DNA from: Brachionus rotundiformis | Lineage: Eukaryota > Rotifera > Eurotatoria > Ploima > Brachionidae | DNA: 64,000 nucleotides | NCBI GenBank assembly: GCA_016802295.1 | Contig: JAESIW010000020.1 | Span: forward strand, 1,750,120 to 1,814,119 | Direction: 5' to 3' | Shown here: piece after piece, positions 1-8,853 of the stretch | Position numbering within the stretch: position 1 is the stretch's first letter | Layout: each line of letters starts with the position of its first letter | Program-made: the position numbers and the translations under genes | Notes under the pieces: model-generated | Databases searched by the model: none | Told to the model about the DNA's origin: nothing | Seen by the model: the letters and a program-made list of their open reading frames with translations, nothing else

Positions 1-123
1 GTGACTAGAGAAAAATTCCTCCAATTTAGAATTAAAGCTGTTCAAGCTCAGTGCATTTACAATAGAAGACCCAAGAAGTTTTTTGGTCAAATTTCGAACT
101 GTTTTAATATTTTAGAGAAATAA
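1..123 (+). CDS. 3' end of an unrecognised gene entering from the left edge
   Basis: A frame is open from base 1 to a TAA at 121-123 (40 codons plus stop). It has mixed, non-repetitive residues (several Gln, Cys, Arg and Lys) unlike the poly-Lys/Asn/Phe noise of the surrounding AT-rich DNA. It would be the last part of a plus-strand gene whose body lies outside the window. No family motif is recognisable and no start is visible, so it could also be chance. The bases after it are low-complexity AT. Confidence 0.35.
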   Translation: MTREKFLQFRIKAVQAQCIYNRRPKKFFGQISNCFNILEK

Positions 124-935
124 TAATTCTTCAAATTATTTAAAAATTGACAAAATTGTTTAACATTACTTAACAAGAATTTTAATTAATTTTTAAAATA
201 GTTATTTTTTTAAGATAAAACTAAAGTTTGAAATTTTTAAAAAGAATTTAAAACTTCCTTGGTCTTCTAGTGTGACAATTCTTTTCTATTAAATTAGCTT
301 TTGTTATAATTTTTATTAAAATTCTATTCATCAATATTTATCTTAAAAATTCTTTAAAAAATCAAGTCTAAGAAAAGGAATTTTGAAATCAAAAATTTGG
401 GACAATTAGGGTCAAGTCTTTTTAATTGGTATGTCAAAATAAACAAAATTTTTAAATTTTTTTATTCTCAATATTTGTAGCTAATTGATAGTCGATTATC
501 TTATTGCTTTTATAAAATTTAAAAAATTTTCTAATACACCTTATATGAATATCATTAACTGCTTAATTATTTTTTATAAATTATATTTTATTTATAATAT
601 CTAATAAATTAATCTATAATATATTCAAAATTAATTCTAATTATAATTAAAAAAACCGCCAAAAAATATCATTCTAATTATAAAAAAAAATTTTGTCAAA
701 TCCAGTATTGCAAATTCATTAGAATATTAGTCCCGAGAATACAACTGATGTATTTTTATTAAACCATGAATAAAAAAAGCAGATAAAAAGCAAATATATA
801 TTTGCATTTATTTGAAAAATAATGATGATGTTTCATAAAACAAAATCCTAATACCAAGAATAAAAAAAAAGCATTTTTCTCTCATTCATTTATTTCTAAT
901 TCATAATTTACTATTTTTATTATAGACCGGATAAA
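124..935. other. AT-rich intergenic stretch, RER1 5' region
   Basis: No coding frame is supported here. The sequence is dominated by A/T runs. A pyrimidine-rich stretch ending in AG at about 924-925 lies ten bases before the RER1 start and looks like a splice or trans-splice acceptor. Confidence 0.5.
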
Positions 936-1514
936 ATGGACGTAGACGGGTCGACCAATTCATCAGATAACTTCATTACTCGAATATATCAGCAATATTG
1001 CTTTCATAGTCAGCGCATACTCGACAAAGTATCACCGTTCTACCTGTCACGATGGGTTGTCAATTTTCTTCTATTAGTTTTTTTTATGTATAGAGTAGTA
1101 AGCTTACAAGGCTTTTATATCGTTGCTTATGTTCTAGGCATATTTTTACTGAACCAATTTATTCTTTTCCTAACTCCAGCCGTAGTCGACGAGTTGGACG
1201 ATGACGAGGATGAACCAGGTTTGCCAACACGGTCCAGTGATGAGTTTCGGCCATTTATGCGCCGTTTGCCCGAATTTAAATTTTGGTACACAACTTATAA
1301 ATCGCTGGTGGCCTCAATAATATGCACATTTTTCACCATTTTCGATATTCCAGTCTTCTGGCCAATTCTAGTTATGTACTTCATTACTCTATTCGTAGTT
1401 ACCATGAAACGTCAAATAAAGCATATGATCAAGCACCGATATGTTCCATTCTCCTATGGCAAAGTTAGATATCAGGGAAAACCTGAATCTCCAGGACCAA
1501 AGTCAAGCAAATAA
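936..1514 (+). CDS. RER1: RER1, ER retrieval receptor
   Basis: Single-exon 192-aa protein of the Rer1 family; the human protein is 196 aa. The family sits in the early Golgi and returns ER membrane proteins and unassembled subunits to the ER in COPI vesicles. Visible features are a soluble N-terminus, four hydrophobic segments in two pairs (about residues 40-58, 61-82, 122-138 and 141-157), an acidic DELDDDEDE loop after the second, and the conserved FRPFMRRLPEFKFWY segment (about 104-118) before the third. The C-terminus is basic with the family's HRYVPFSYGK motif. The start is the first ATG after an acceptor-like AG about ten bases upstream. FEN1 follows on the same strand after 195 bp. Confidence 0.95.
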   Translation: MDVDGSTNSSDNFITRIYQQYCFHSQRILDKVSPFYLSRWVVNFLLLVFFMYRVVSLQGFYIVAYVLGIFLLNQFILFLTPAVVDELDDDEDEPGLPTRSSDEFRPFMRRLPEFKFWYTTYKSLVASIICTFFTIFDIPVFWPILVMYFITLFVVTMKRQIKHMIKHRYVPFSYGKVRYQGKPESPGPKSSK

Positions 1515-1560
1515 TTTATTTAAATTATGAATCAATCGCTTTTATATCTTTTTAAGCTAA

Positions 1561-1566
1561 AATAAA
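1561..1566 (+). terminator. Probable poly(A) signal of RER1
   Basis: AATAAA lies 47 bases after the RER1 stop codon, followed by a T-rich run. It is the only canonical hexamer close to the stop. Confidence 0.5.
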
Positions 1567-1709
1567 TTTGATTAATTCTCTCTATTTTTTTTTTTTGTTT
1601 TGAATAAATAATTTGGCAATCAGTTTAAAATTTTTAAAATTGGTTCAGGTATTACAACTTGGCGCCAGCGTTTTAAAATGAAAATTTCTAAAAAAAAAAC
1701 AGTAATTAG

Positions 1710-2591
1710 ATGGGTATTCACGGCTTGGCCAAAGTAATTGCTGATTATGCTCCAAATGCCATAAAAGAAAGCGAGATAAAAAATTATTTTGGTCGCAAAA
1801 TAGCTATTGACGCTTCTATGTGCATTTACCAATTTTTGATAGCAGTTCGTCAAGAAGGAAACAATTTAGCTAATGAAGATGGCGAGACCACATCACATTT
1901 AATGGGTATGTTTTATAGAACAATTCGTTTGCTGGAAAATGGAATCAAACCAGTCTATGTATTTGATGGTAAGCCGCCTCAGTTGAAAGGTGGTGAACTG
2001 CAAAAGCGTCAAGATAGACGAGCTGAAGCTCAAGAGGGCTTGGACAAAGCTACAGAGACAGGTGATGCAGAAAATGTAGAAAAATTTTCGCGTCGACTTG
2101 TAAAAGTGACCAAAGAGCATGGCGATGATTGCCGCAAATTGTTAACTCTAATGGGTGTGCCATATGTAGAGGCTCCATGTGAAGCCGAAGCTCAATGTTG
2201 TGCTTTGGTAAAATCAGGAAAAGTATACGCAGTCGGAACTGAGGATATGGACGCGTTGACTTTTGGTGGAAATGTTCTCCTTAGACACTTGACTTTTAGT
2301 GAAGCTCGAAAGATGCCAATCAAAGAGTTTCATTTGGACAGAATCCTTGCTGGTCTAGAATTTTCCCATGACCAATTTATTGACCTGTGTATTCTGCTCG
2401 GTTGTGATTATTGTGACACAATAAAAGGAATAGGTCCGAAGAGAGCAGTTGAGATGATAAGAGAAAACAAGTCGATAGAGAAAGCAATTGAGAAATTAGA
2501 CAAAAATAAGTATCCGCTACCAGAAAATTGGATGTATAAAGATATATGTGCCATGAAAACAATGATAACCTTTATCATTAATAACAGCTAA
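1710..2591 (+). CDS. FEN1: Flap endonuclease 1, 3'-truncated
   Basis: 293-aa N-terminal and core part of FEN1, the structure-specific nuclease that removes 5' flaps in Okazaki fragment maturation and long-patch base excision repair. It starts MGIHGLAKVI. All metal-binding acids are in place: Asp34 (IDASM), Asp86 (VFDGKPP), the two Glu of EAEAQ, the two Asp of TEDMDALTF and the Asp of GCDYCD, followed by the helix-hairpin-helix segment GIGPKRA. Homology stops after PENWMYKD; a 15-residue unrelated tail then reaches TAA. Human FEN1 has 380 aa, so the last helices, the PCNA-binding PIP box and the basic tail are absent. A 16-bp tandem duplication sits on the stop codon. Either a truncated or pseudogenised copy, or a 3' exon I could not join. 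Confidence 0.85.
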   Translation: MGIHGLAKVIADYAPNAIKESEIKNYFGRKIAIDASMCIYQFLIAVRQEGNNLANEDGETTSHLMGMFYRTIRLLENGIKPVYVFDGKPPQLKGGELQKRQDRRAEAQEGLDKATETGDAENVEKFSRRLVKVTKEHGDDCRKLLTLMGVPYVEAPCEAEAQCCALVKSGKVYAVGTEDMDALTFGGNVLLRHLTFSEARKMPIKEFHLDRILAGLEFSHDQFIDLCILLGCDYCDTIKGIGPKRAVEMIRENKSIEKAIEKLDKNKYPLPENWMYKDICAMKTMITFIINNS

Positions 2592-2608
2592 AATTAATAA
2601 CAGCTAAT
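2577..2608. repeat. 16-bp tandem duplication at the FEN1 stop codon
   Basis: Two adjacent 16-bp units (ATTAATAACAGCTAA plus one base), differing at the last base, lie at 2577-2592 and 2593-2608. The first carries the stop codon of the truncated FEN1 frame. This is the kind of scar left at an indel or insertion breakpoint. Confidence 0.75.
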
Positions 2609-2669
2609 TTTTTTTACAAGAAAAAGTTATTTTAAGTTTATGATAAAATTTTTAATAATTTACATTTAA

Positions 2670-2789
2670 AAAATTGGAAATTTTTTTAAATTTGAGTTAA
2701 AAATTCTAGACAAAGTTTTAAATAAACTCAAACTGTCAAATATTTTATCAAATGTTCGACGTCTTAACAAAAGCTCAGGTTTAATATAA
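2670..2789 (+). pseudogene. Possible decayed 3' remnant of FEN1
   Basis: An open stretch of 39 codons ends at TAA 2787-2789. Near its end it reads VRRLNKSSG, which resembles the end of the FEN1 core (VKRLSKS in the human enzyme). The preceding residues fit poorly, and no PIP box follows. It is about 80 bases after the truncation point. I infer a degraded tail rather than a usable exon, because no splice joint puts it in frame with the upstream part. Confidence 0.3.
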
Positions 2790-3618
2790 AATGTTAAAGT
2801 TATGTACAACTTAATCTTTAAACTTGAAAATAAAAACCATTTGTCTAATATTAGATTAATCACATAAAAAAAAAAACACTCACAAACACAATTCTTATGC
2901 TAAAATACCTAATGTTAAGTGAAAGTCTAGTCTCTTAAAATAACTTTTTCTTCTTAATATTTAAACTAGTCTTTAAAATTCCTATTTGAATCGTTTCGAT
3001 ATTTAAATTTTCACATAATAATGATAATTGTCAACAAAAAAAAACATTTTACTAATCTTTTATCACTCGTGTTGATTTTCAAATTTGAATAAACGACAGC
3101 ATTGTATGTAGGAGGATTAGCAAAACTCATTTTTACTAATTCGTTTAATTTTTATTATACAAATATGATAAAATTTTATTTGATATTTATTAATTGAATA
3201 AATAAACTTATTTTAATATTTCGAGTTAAAGAAAAAAATCTATGATTATTTTTCACCTTAAGCCAATTAAGTTAAACACGATAGAACAATTATGCTCATT
3301 TGTATCTAGTTTTTAGAACTAGTTTTGTAAAAATGGGGCGATAAAAACACAATTGCTTAAGGAAGTACAATTAAATCTTTGTGTCAACAACATCTTTAAT
3401 TTACAGGACAAATTAATTTGATATTAAAATATATTTCTTTATTCTAACCAAGCTAGATTTTAGATTTATCATAACTTATTGATCAAGTCTTGGGAAATAC
3501 TTTTTTCAAGATTACGTAAGAGTAAATAGAATAAGCCGCGTAGGTTGGATATGAAATGTATTTAAAATATTTTATCAGTGTATATGAACAATTAATTTTT
3601 TGAGTAAAGTCTAAAGCA
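2790..3618. other. AT-rich intergenic stretch
   Basis: No gene, RNA or repeat is supported. This is the 5' region of the PX-SH3 gene that starts at 3619. Confidence 0.45.
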
Positions 3619-4648
3619 ATGAGTTTACATTACAGACAAATAATTGATATTAATGTGAACAGTATTGAAAAGCCCTACTTTCCAAATAGACACTATGTTT
3701 ATGGTGTTCTGGTCACTTGGCCTGATTCGACCGAAAGCAAAGTATTTCGAAAATATTCACAATTTGTTAATTTAAAAGTAATTTAATTAATTAAAGGAAA
3801 AAAAAGTGTTGAGGATTTTTTTTAAAGCGAGAATTGGATAAAAGCTTTGGTTCAGATTTAGGTGATCTGTTGCCAGAGCCAAGCGGGAATAAATATTTGG
3901 CAAGATTTGAAAGATTTTCTGATGCTGTTGAACGCAAGGAATACATTATTAAATTTTGTAAAGTAAAAAAATCAAAAAAATCAAAAAAATAATTTAATAA
4001 TTAAAACTGTTTTAGACAATATTATCAAACTATCAAAATTATCTGTGTTTTTCTGAAATTATTTGTGCATTTTTTGAACCCAGAGGACAAGATCTGAGAT
4101 CAGTGATAAAAATATCGTCGCCAATTAGGACACAAGAGTATGTTTGTACACACGACTTCAATGGCGAAACAGAATCAGAATTAACAGTATACAATAATCA
4201 AAAAGTGATAGTTCATCAAAAAAATTTAAATGGATGGTGGTTTGTAAGTTCAAGTTATGGACAAGGTTATGTTCCACAAGCTGTTTTAAGATGCTGTCAT
4301 GAACTTGATTTCGACTCAGAGACTATTGAAGTCGGCTTGAATGAATGCTATCAAGTTAAACGAGATTATAAGGGAGTTAAATATGACGAAATAGATTTAG
4401 ATAAAGGTGATTATGTGCGTGTAATTGAAAAAAGACTTAGTGGCTGGTGGATGGTGGAAAATAAAGGGAGAACTGGACTAGCACCAGCTGTATGCTTAAT
4501 TTCTTTTGAAAAAAAAAGTTCAATATCAAGTTCGGAGAGCTTAAATGGGTCTGCAAATAGTGAGCTATTAAGTGTTGAATCGATAATAAACAAAATAAAT
4601 CAAAACAGCGAAAATGATCAATCTGATATTTATATAACTAAATTCTAA
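3619..4648 (+). CDS. PX-SH3-SH3 adaptor (p47phox/Tks-like), copy 1
   Basis: Three exons (3619-3777, 3828-3962, 4016-4648), all phase 0, giving 308 aa. Residues 1 to about 118 form a phosphoinositide-binding PX domain (HYVYGV..TW start, FRKYSQF binding loop, RFSDAVERKEYIIKFCK helices). SH3 domains follow at about 139-192 and 208-262, each with the ALYDY-equivalent, the tandem Trp of GWW and the terminal VP or AP. This PX plus two SH3 order is that of p47phox and NOXO1; sequence also resembles Tks4/Tks5 (SH3PXD2). Such proteins organise NADPH oxidases or podosomes at membranes. The tail is Ser/Asn-rich, and the IPFLPG motif of the PX domain is not kept. A paralogue with three SH3 domains and identical exon phases starts at 36908. 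Confidence 0.85.
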
Positions 4649-5434
4649 ATTATTTTAGATTTTTATAAATAAATAAATAATAAAAAATAATGAAAAAACT
4701 TATTTTTAAATAAAAATTGATAAAATGAATTTTCGAAAGGGACTATCCAGAATGGTAAACTAAATTTTTCCAAAATTTATTTTCTTTTCAATTAATATTT
4801 AAGCATGCTAAAGTAATTTTAAAAAACTCTTGTCGCCAATAATTTTAATAATTTTTTTTCCATTTGAGAATTCAGTCAACGTATAAAATTGGATATTATA
4901 TTTTCATATATCTATATATTTTTTGTAAAAAAAATTAATAATGATTAAGGAAAATAATTTCAATGTAGAATAGATTAAAAGTGAAGTCATGTAGTCAAAG
5001 TCAAGTCTAGACCTTAACTTTAAATTTTATTTTTTTAAAGTCAAGTCAAAATTTAAAATTCTTTTTTAAGAATATTTATTTTAAATAAAATAATTAAGTT
5101 GACTTGAAAGGGCGAACTCTGGTTCTATGGAAATATTTTTGTCCTCAAGTTACTGTAAAGCCTTGCACAACAATGCCTCGGATAAATTTTTGAATCTTAG
5201 TTTGACCACACATAAAAAAGTGAAAATAAAAAAATAAATATAATCAATAAATACTCATAAGTTTTGGATTATAATTTTTAAAAAAAAAACTAAAAATAGC
5301 GGATTTAAATTCATTATTTTTAAAGGCAATTTTCAACATATGATTTATAAATAATTAATTATAAAATGAGAGAACGGAGAATAAAACAAACTAAAATAAA
5401 AAATGTCAATTTTAGTTTATAAAATATTAAAATT
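4649..5434. other. Intergenic stretch
   Basis: AT-rich DNA between two convergent genes. I see no coding frame; around 4990-5120 there is a loose repetition of AAGTCAAGTC-type words without clear unit length. Confidence 0.4.
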
Positions 5435-5854
5435 TTAAAGAAAATTAAAAAGTGTAAAAAATGGAACTATAATAAGAAAAATGTGAAAATTTAAAATATA
5501 AGACTTTCCAGTGGGAGTGGTTAAGCTTGCTAAAAATTTTGATGTAAACGAAATATCAGATGAAACATATGAATAAGATATGGAAGATACCATTGGTGCT
5601 TTTGATGAACTATCAGATTGTGGTATACTACTGGATGATGAAGATACCATTGGTGGATTTGATGAACTATCAGATTGTGGTATACTACTGGATGATGAAG
5701 ATACCATTGGTGGATTTGATGAACTATCAGATTGTCGATCACTACTGGATGATGAAGATACCATTGGTGGATTTGATGAACTATCAGATTGTGCCTCTAT
5801 ATACACAATCAATAAAAAATAAAATAGAACCTTAAGTAATTTTTTTTTTAACAT
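5435..5854 (-). CDS. Small secreted Ser-rich repeat protein, probably GPI-anchored
   Basis: 139-aa protein starting at the ATG complementary to 5852-5854; a longer in-frame extension lacks ATG. A lysine-rich start and hydrophobic core (LLKVLFYFLLIVYIEA) form a clear signal peptide. The mature part is four 19-residue repeats rich in Ser with NPPMV and poly-Ser blocks, which would be heavily O-glycosylated. The end is a hydrophobic segment (FHIFLIIVPFFTLFNFL) with small residues before it, typical of a GPI-anchor signal. No family is recognised; a cell-surface mucin-like or cuticle/glycocalyx protein is an inference. The repeat array is 57 bp per unit, so copy number may vary without frameshift. 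Confidence 0.6.
   Translation of the reverse strand: MLKKKLLKVLFYFLLIVYIEAQSDSSSNPPMVSSSSSSDRQSDSSSNPPMVSSSSSSIPQSDSSSNPPMVSSSSSSIPQSDSSSKAPMVSSISYSYVSSDISFTSKFLASLTTPTGKSYILNFHIFLIIVPFFTLFNFL
5583..5793. repeat. 57-bp tandem repeat, about 3.7 copies
   Basis: Units begin at 5583, 5640, 5697 and 5754 with exact 57-bp spacing; the last is partial. Differences are a few substitutions (for example the unit at 5697 reads GTCGATCA where its neighbours read GTGGTATA). The period equals 19 codons of the Ser-rich gene on the minus strand. Confidence 0.95.
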
Positions 5855-6521
5855 ATTGTCAGCTATTTTTTTCAATTTCTTTATTTCTTTTTTTTTTAAT
5901 TTTATTTTTTAAATTTTAATCACTTTAAATTAATATTTTTTGAGTTTAAAAATGTAGCTAATTTAATTTTTAAATATAGACAAAACTAATAGATAGTATA
6001 CATTTCTAAGGCAACCACTAATTTGTTTTGATTATTCTTCAATTATTGAAGTTGTTTCTCAATAAAATATTTTTGAATATTTTGACTATAATTTTGTTGA
6101 ATTTATTTGAAGAGTTCATAAAATTTGAATTTTTTCAAATTTCAAATTTATTTAGATCACATATTCTAAAATTATCAAATATTTATAATTTTAATTTAGA
6201 TGTAATTTTCGAATAAATATTTTCATTTAAACTACTTTCATTGTTTTAAATACAATTTTGTTAAATTATCTAATATTAAATATATATTCAAGTCAAATAT
6301 TTGATTTTTAATTCATTTCTAACGATTCTTAATAATTATCTTTATTCTTTTGTATTGAATTTTTGCTTCGAATCTTTTTGATTAATCACTTTTTAGATTT
6401 TATAAAGTAATAGCAATTTAATCAAAATTAATCAATTAACAATCTTAATAGTTAAAAAATTTTTACAGAAAGAATAAACTTATAAATATAAAAATTTTTT
6501 ATTTTGTTTAAAATGTTAATT

Positions 6522-7437
6522 CAGTCTGCGCTCTTTTATCCGGAACCCCTTTATTCGGAAAATTCGTTTTTCCGACAGAATTTCATAGTCCCTTCAAAGG
6601 CTTTTTCAATAATAAAATATTTGGGTAATTGTTAATTTTTAGTACGATAAATTCGCTTTTCGGACAGATTTTTAAGGAACACGTTATATTTTGTATAATT
6701 GAAGAACAAATTTTTAATCCAGAATATTAATTTTTTAAAATACATATTATACTATTCATTTTAGGCACACTATTAAAAGGCAATACAAAATGAAAAGAAT
6801 CAACTTCTATTAGAACAAAAAAATAAATGTCTTTTTCATAAAGATAATAGCCTCAAATCTTTTCAGAAAAAAACAAAATGAAATAAAATGATTTTGAATT
6901 GTTATCTAATTACTAAAAATGCTGCAGTTAATGTCAAAATTTTGGTATAAATGCCGCATTAAATATATAAAAAATAATAAAAAAATATTTTTCTATTTTT
7001 TCAATTGTTTCAAAATTTGAAACACAAAAAATGTTCCTCGAAGGTTTTTTACATATTTAATGCGGCATCTATACCAAAATTTTGACATTAACTGCAGCAA
7101 TTTTAGTCGAAGCGTATCTGGAAAAAAAGCGGGTTAAATCCAGCATTAAAATCCAGAATTCTGGTTTAAAGTGCAATGCATTAGGGGGCAAGGCATTACG
7201 GTAAAAGAAAGACTGTCTGAATTGTTTTAATAATTTAATTAAATCAAATATTGATAAGTCAATTCTAATTTTTTTTTATTAAATGTTATGACTTTGAATT
7301 GTAATTTAACTTAAATCAATTAAATTTTTTTATTCCGGATTTTTTTCATATTTGACATTTTTCGATTTATCTAAATTCCGAAAAAAATAATTTGGACAGG
7401 ACAGGTTTTTTGCGGTCCCGAGTCGGACAGTCGACTG
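6522..7437. mobile_element. Candidate decayed pogo/Tigger-like DNA element
   Basis: The left edge reads CAGTCTGCGCTCTTTTATCC with repeated CGGAA and TTCCGACAG words; the right edge ends GGACAGTCGACTG followed by TA. CAGTC...GACTG ends with internal CGGA words are typical of pogo/Tigger termini. A subterminal copy of the CGGACAG word occurs near 6660. No transposase frame is visible inside; a hairpin occupies the middle. The ends are only partly complementary, so this is an old, non-autonomous or decayed copy if the call is right. Confidence 0.45.
6921..7098. repeat. Long hairpin: 46-bp inverted arms around an 86-bp loop
   Basis: Arm 6921-6966 (GCTGCAGTTAATGTC...) is the reverse complement of 7053-7098 with a single mismatch. 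The loop is AT-rich. It lies inside the candidate pogo-like element and may be a nested foldback element. Confidence 0.9.
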
Positions 7438-7527
7438 TATTCTATTTATTTGACTAATAAAAAAACTTGAAAGATATAAGCATCATTTCTAAAACTTAGA
7501 CTTAATTTTTAATTTTAAAACGAGACT

Positions 7528-8451
7528 TTATTTTATTAAATTTGAATTTGTTGTATTGGAGTTTTTAATTTCATAAATGCTAACCATTTTTTTAATTTTG
7601 ATAATTTCTAAAAATTCAGTCCAAAAAATTGAATTTACTGCACAATTGACATAAAACATTATTCCATAATTCATATAATAAATAATATCGGTAATCACAT
7701 AAATCGTTTGATTTGTATCTTCATCTATTTCGATATAGCTTTCGATTAGGAAATGTAATGCGATAGGTAAATTGAGAGCAATAAAAAGTATTACTAAACT
7801 GATTGAAGTTATAGCAAATTTATAATCTTTAGTTTTTATTTTCTGTAATTTTGCTTTCGATTTAAATAAAATCTTAATGGTAATAACAGTTGGTATTGTC
7901 ATGCATACAAATGGAATTATTATTGTGTTGAACAAGTCCATCCACCAGAAAAATTGTATTGATGAATCTTGAACACACTCTCGTGTAAAATTGGTTCCAT
8001 TCATTTCCAAATTTGTAAATATAACCAATGGACTGTTGTAACCACAGTTGAACAAGATTAAAAATACAAGTGTAAAAACTTTTATTTTGGGATATGTGAG
8101 AAAAAATGTTTTGTGAGGCCGACATATTTTGAAAAATCTATCAACCGAGAGTAATACAAGAGCCCAGGCTGACAAAGCTGTTGGCAAATACAAGCTGTAT
8201 TCACCTATTTTACAAGTGAAATCATTTAATATTTCGTAGTCAATGCCTAATTTTTCTTTTAAGAATTCTTTCATTGATTGAATAATAACAAGAGTGTCAG
8301 AGACTATTCGCATCATAAAGTAAAACCACGAAGAATTTTTGGTTCGAACTCTTTTGCGCAAATAAACCAAAATGGTAACCACATTTCCAATCAAACCAAA
8401 TGTGAATACAAATGGCGCAATAAATAAAAAAAAATCTCTCACTGTAATCAT
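7528..8451 (-). CDS. Rhodopsin-like GPCR, paralogue A
   Basis: Intronless 307-aa seven-helix receptor. The GN motif is at 22-23 in helix 1. Cys80 before helix 3 and Cys159 in the second extracellular loop would form the conserved disulphide. DRF at 104-106 replaces DRY. LP at 228-229 is in helix 6, and the helix-7 motif reads NCAVNSIFW in place of NPxxY. An N-glycosylation site (NGT/NFT) lies in loop 2. The ligand is unknown; the pattern is that of peptide/orphan class A receptors expanded in many invertebrates. It is clearly homologous along its length to the gene at 21140-22087, with shared segments such as TKDYKFAITSI. Confidence 0.8.
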   Translation of the reverse strand: MITVRDFFLFIAPFVFTFGLIGNVVTILVYLRKRVRTKNSSWFYFMMRIVSDTLVIIQSMKEFLKEKLGIDYEILNDFTCKIGEYSLYLPTALSAWALVLLSVDRFFKICRPHKTFFLTYPKIKVFTLVFLILFNCGYNSPLVIFTNLEMNGTNFTRECVQDSSIQFFWWMDLFNTIIIPFVCMTIPTVITIKILFKSKAKLQKIKTKDYKFAITSISLVILFIALNLPIALHFLIESYIEIDEDTNQTIYVITDIIYYMNYGIMFYVNCAVNSIFWTEFLEIIKIKKMVSIYEIKNSNTTNSNLIK

Positions 8452-8853
8452 GTGAATTTGAAAATAAAATAGGAAAAGAATATTTTTTAGTTTTATTTAT
8501 TTGTTATTTTTTTTTATAAAATTATTAAATTGTTTTTTATTTTCAAAAGAATAGACAGATGTTCATAAAATTGAATTTTCTAGTCAGTTGGTAAGTGAAA
8601 TATAATGCACAAAAAATAAGATTTTTAATTTTTATTTTTAATCTAGTATCAGTTAGTCAAAAACAATTTTTATTTTTTTTAATAAAAAGATTGATATTTT
8701 AAAAATAGAACCAAATTTTTATTTCAAAAATAAAATTTTAAATTTTAAATCTAAATTAAACAATATTTAATAAAAACAATCGAAAACCTCAATTTCTTCA
8801 TTTCGCTTCACGAGCTAATTCAACAAACTACTTGTAAATTTTTGCATTAATTT

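Noticed and set aside
5560..5835. Two plus-strand frames over the 57-bp repeat
   Set aside because: They are open only because the 57-bp unit lacks stops in these frames; the minus-strand frame has signal peptide and GPI-like tail and is the better gene.
6028..6216. 62-codon plus-strand frame
   Set aside because: Phe/Ile/Leu/Asn-only composition equal to background AT-rich DNA; no splice or homology support.
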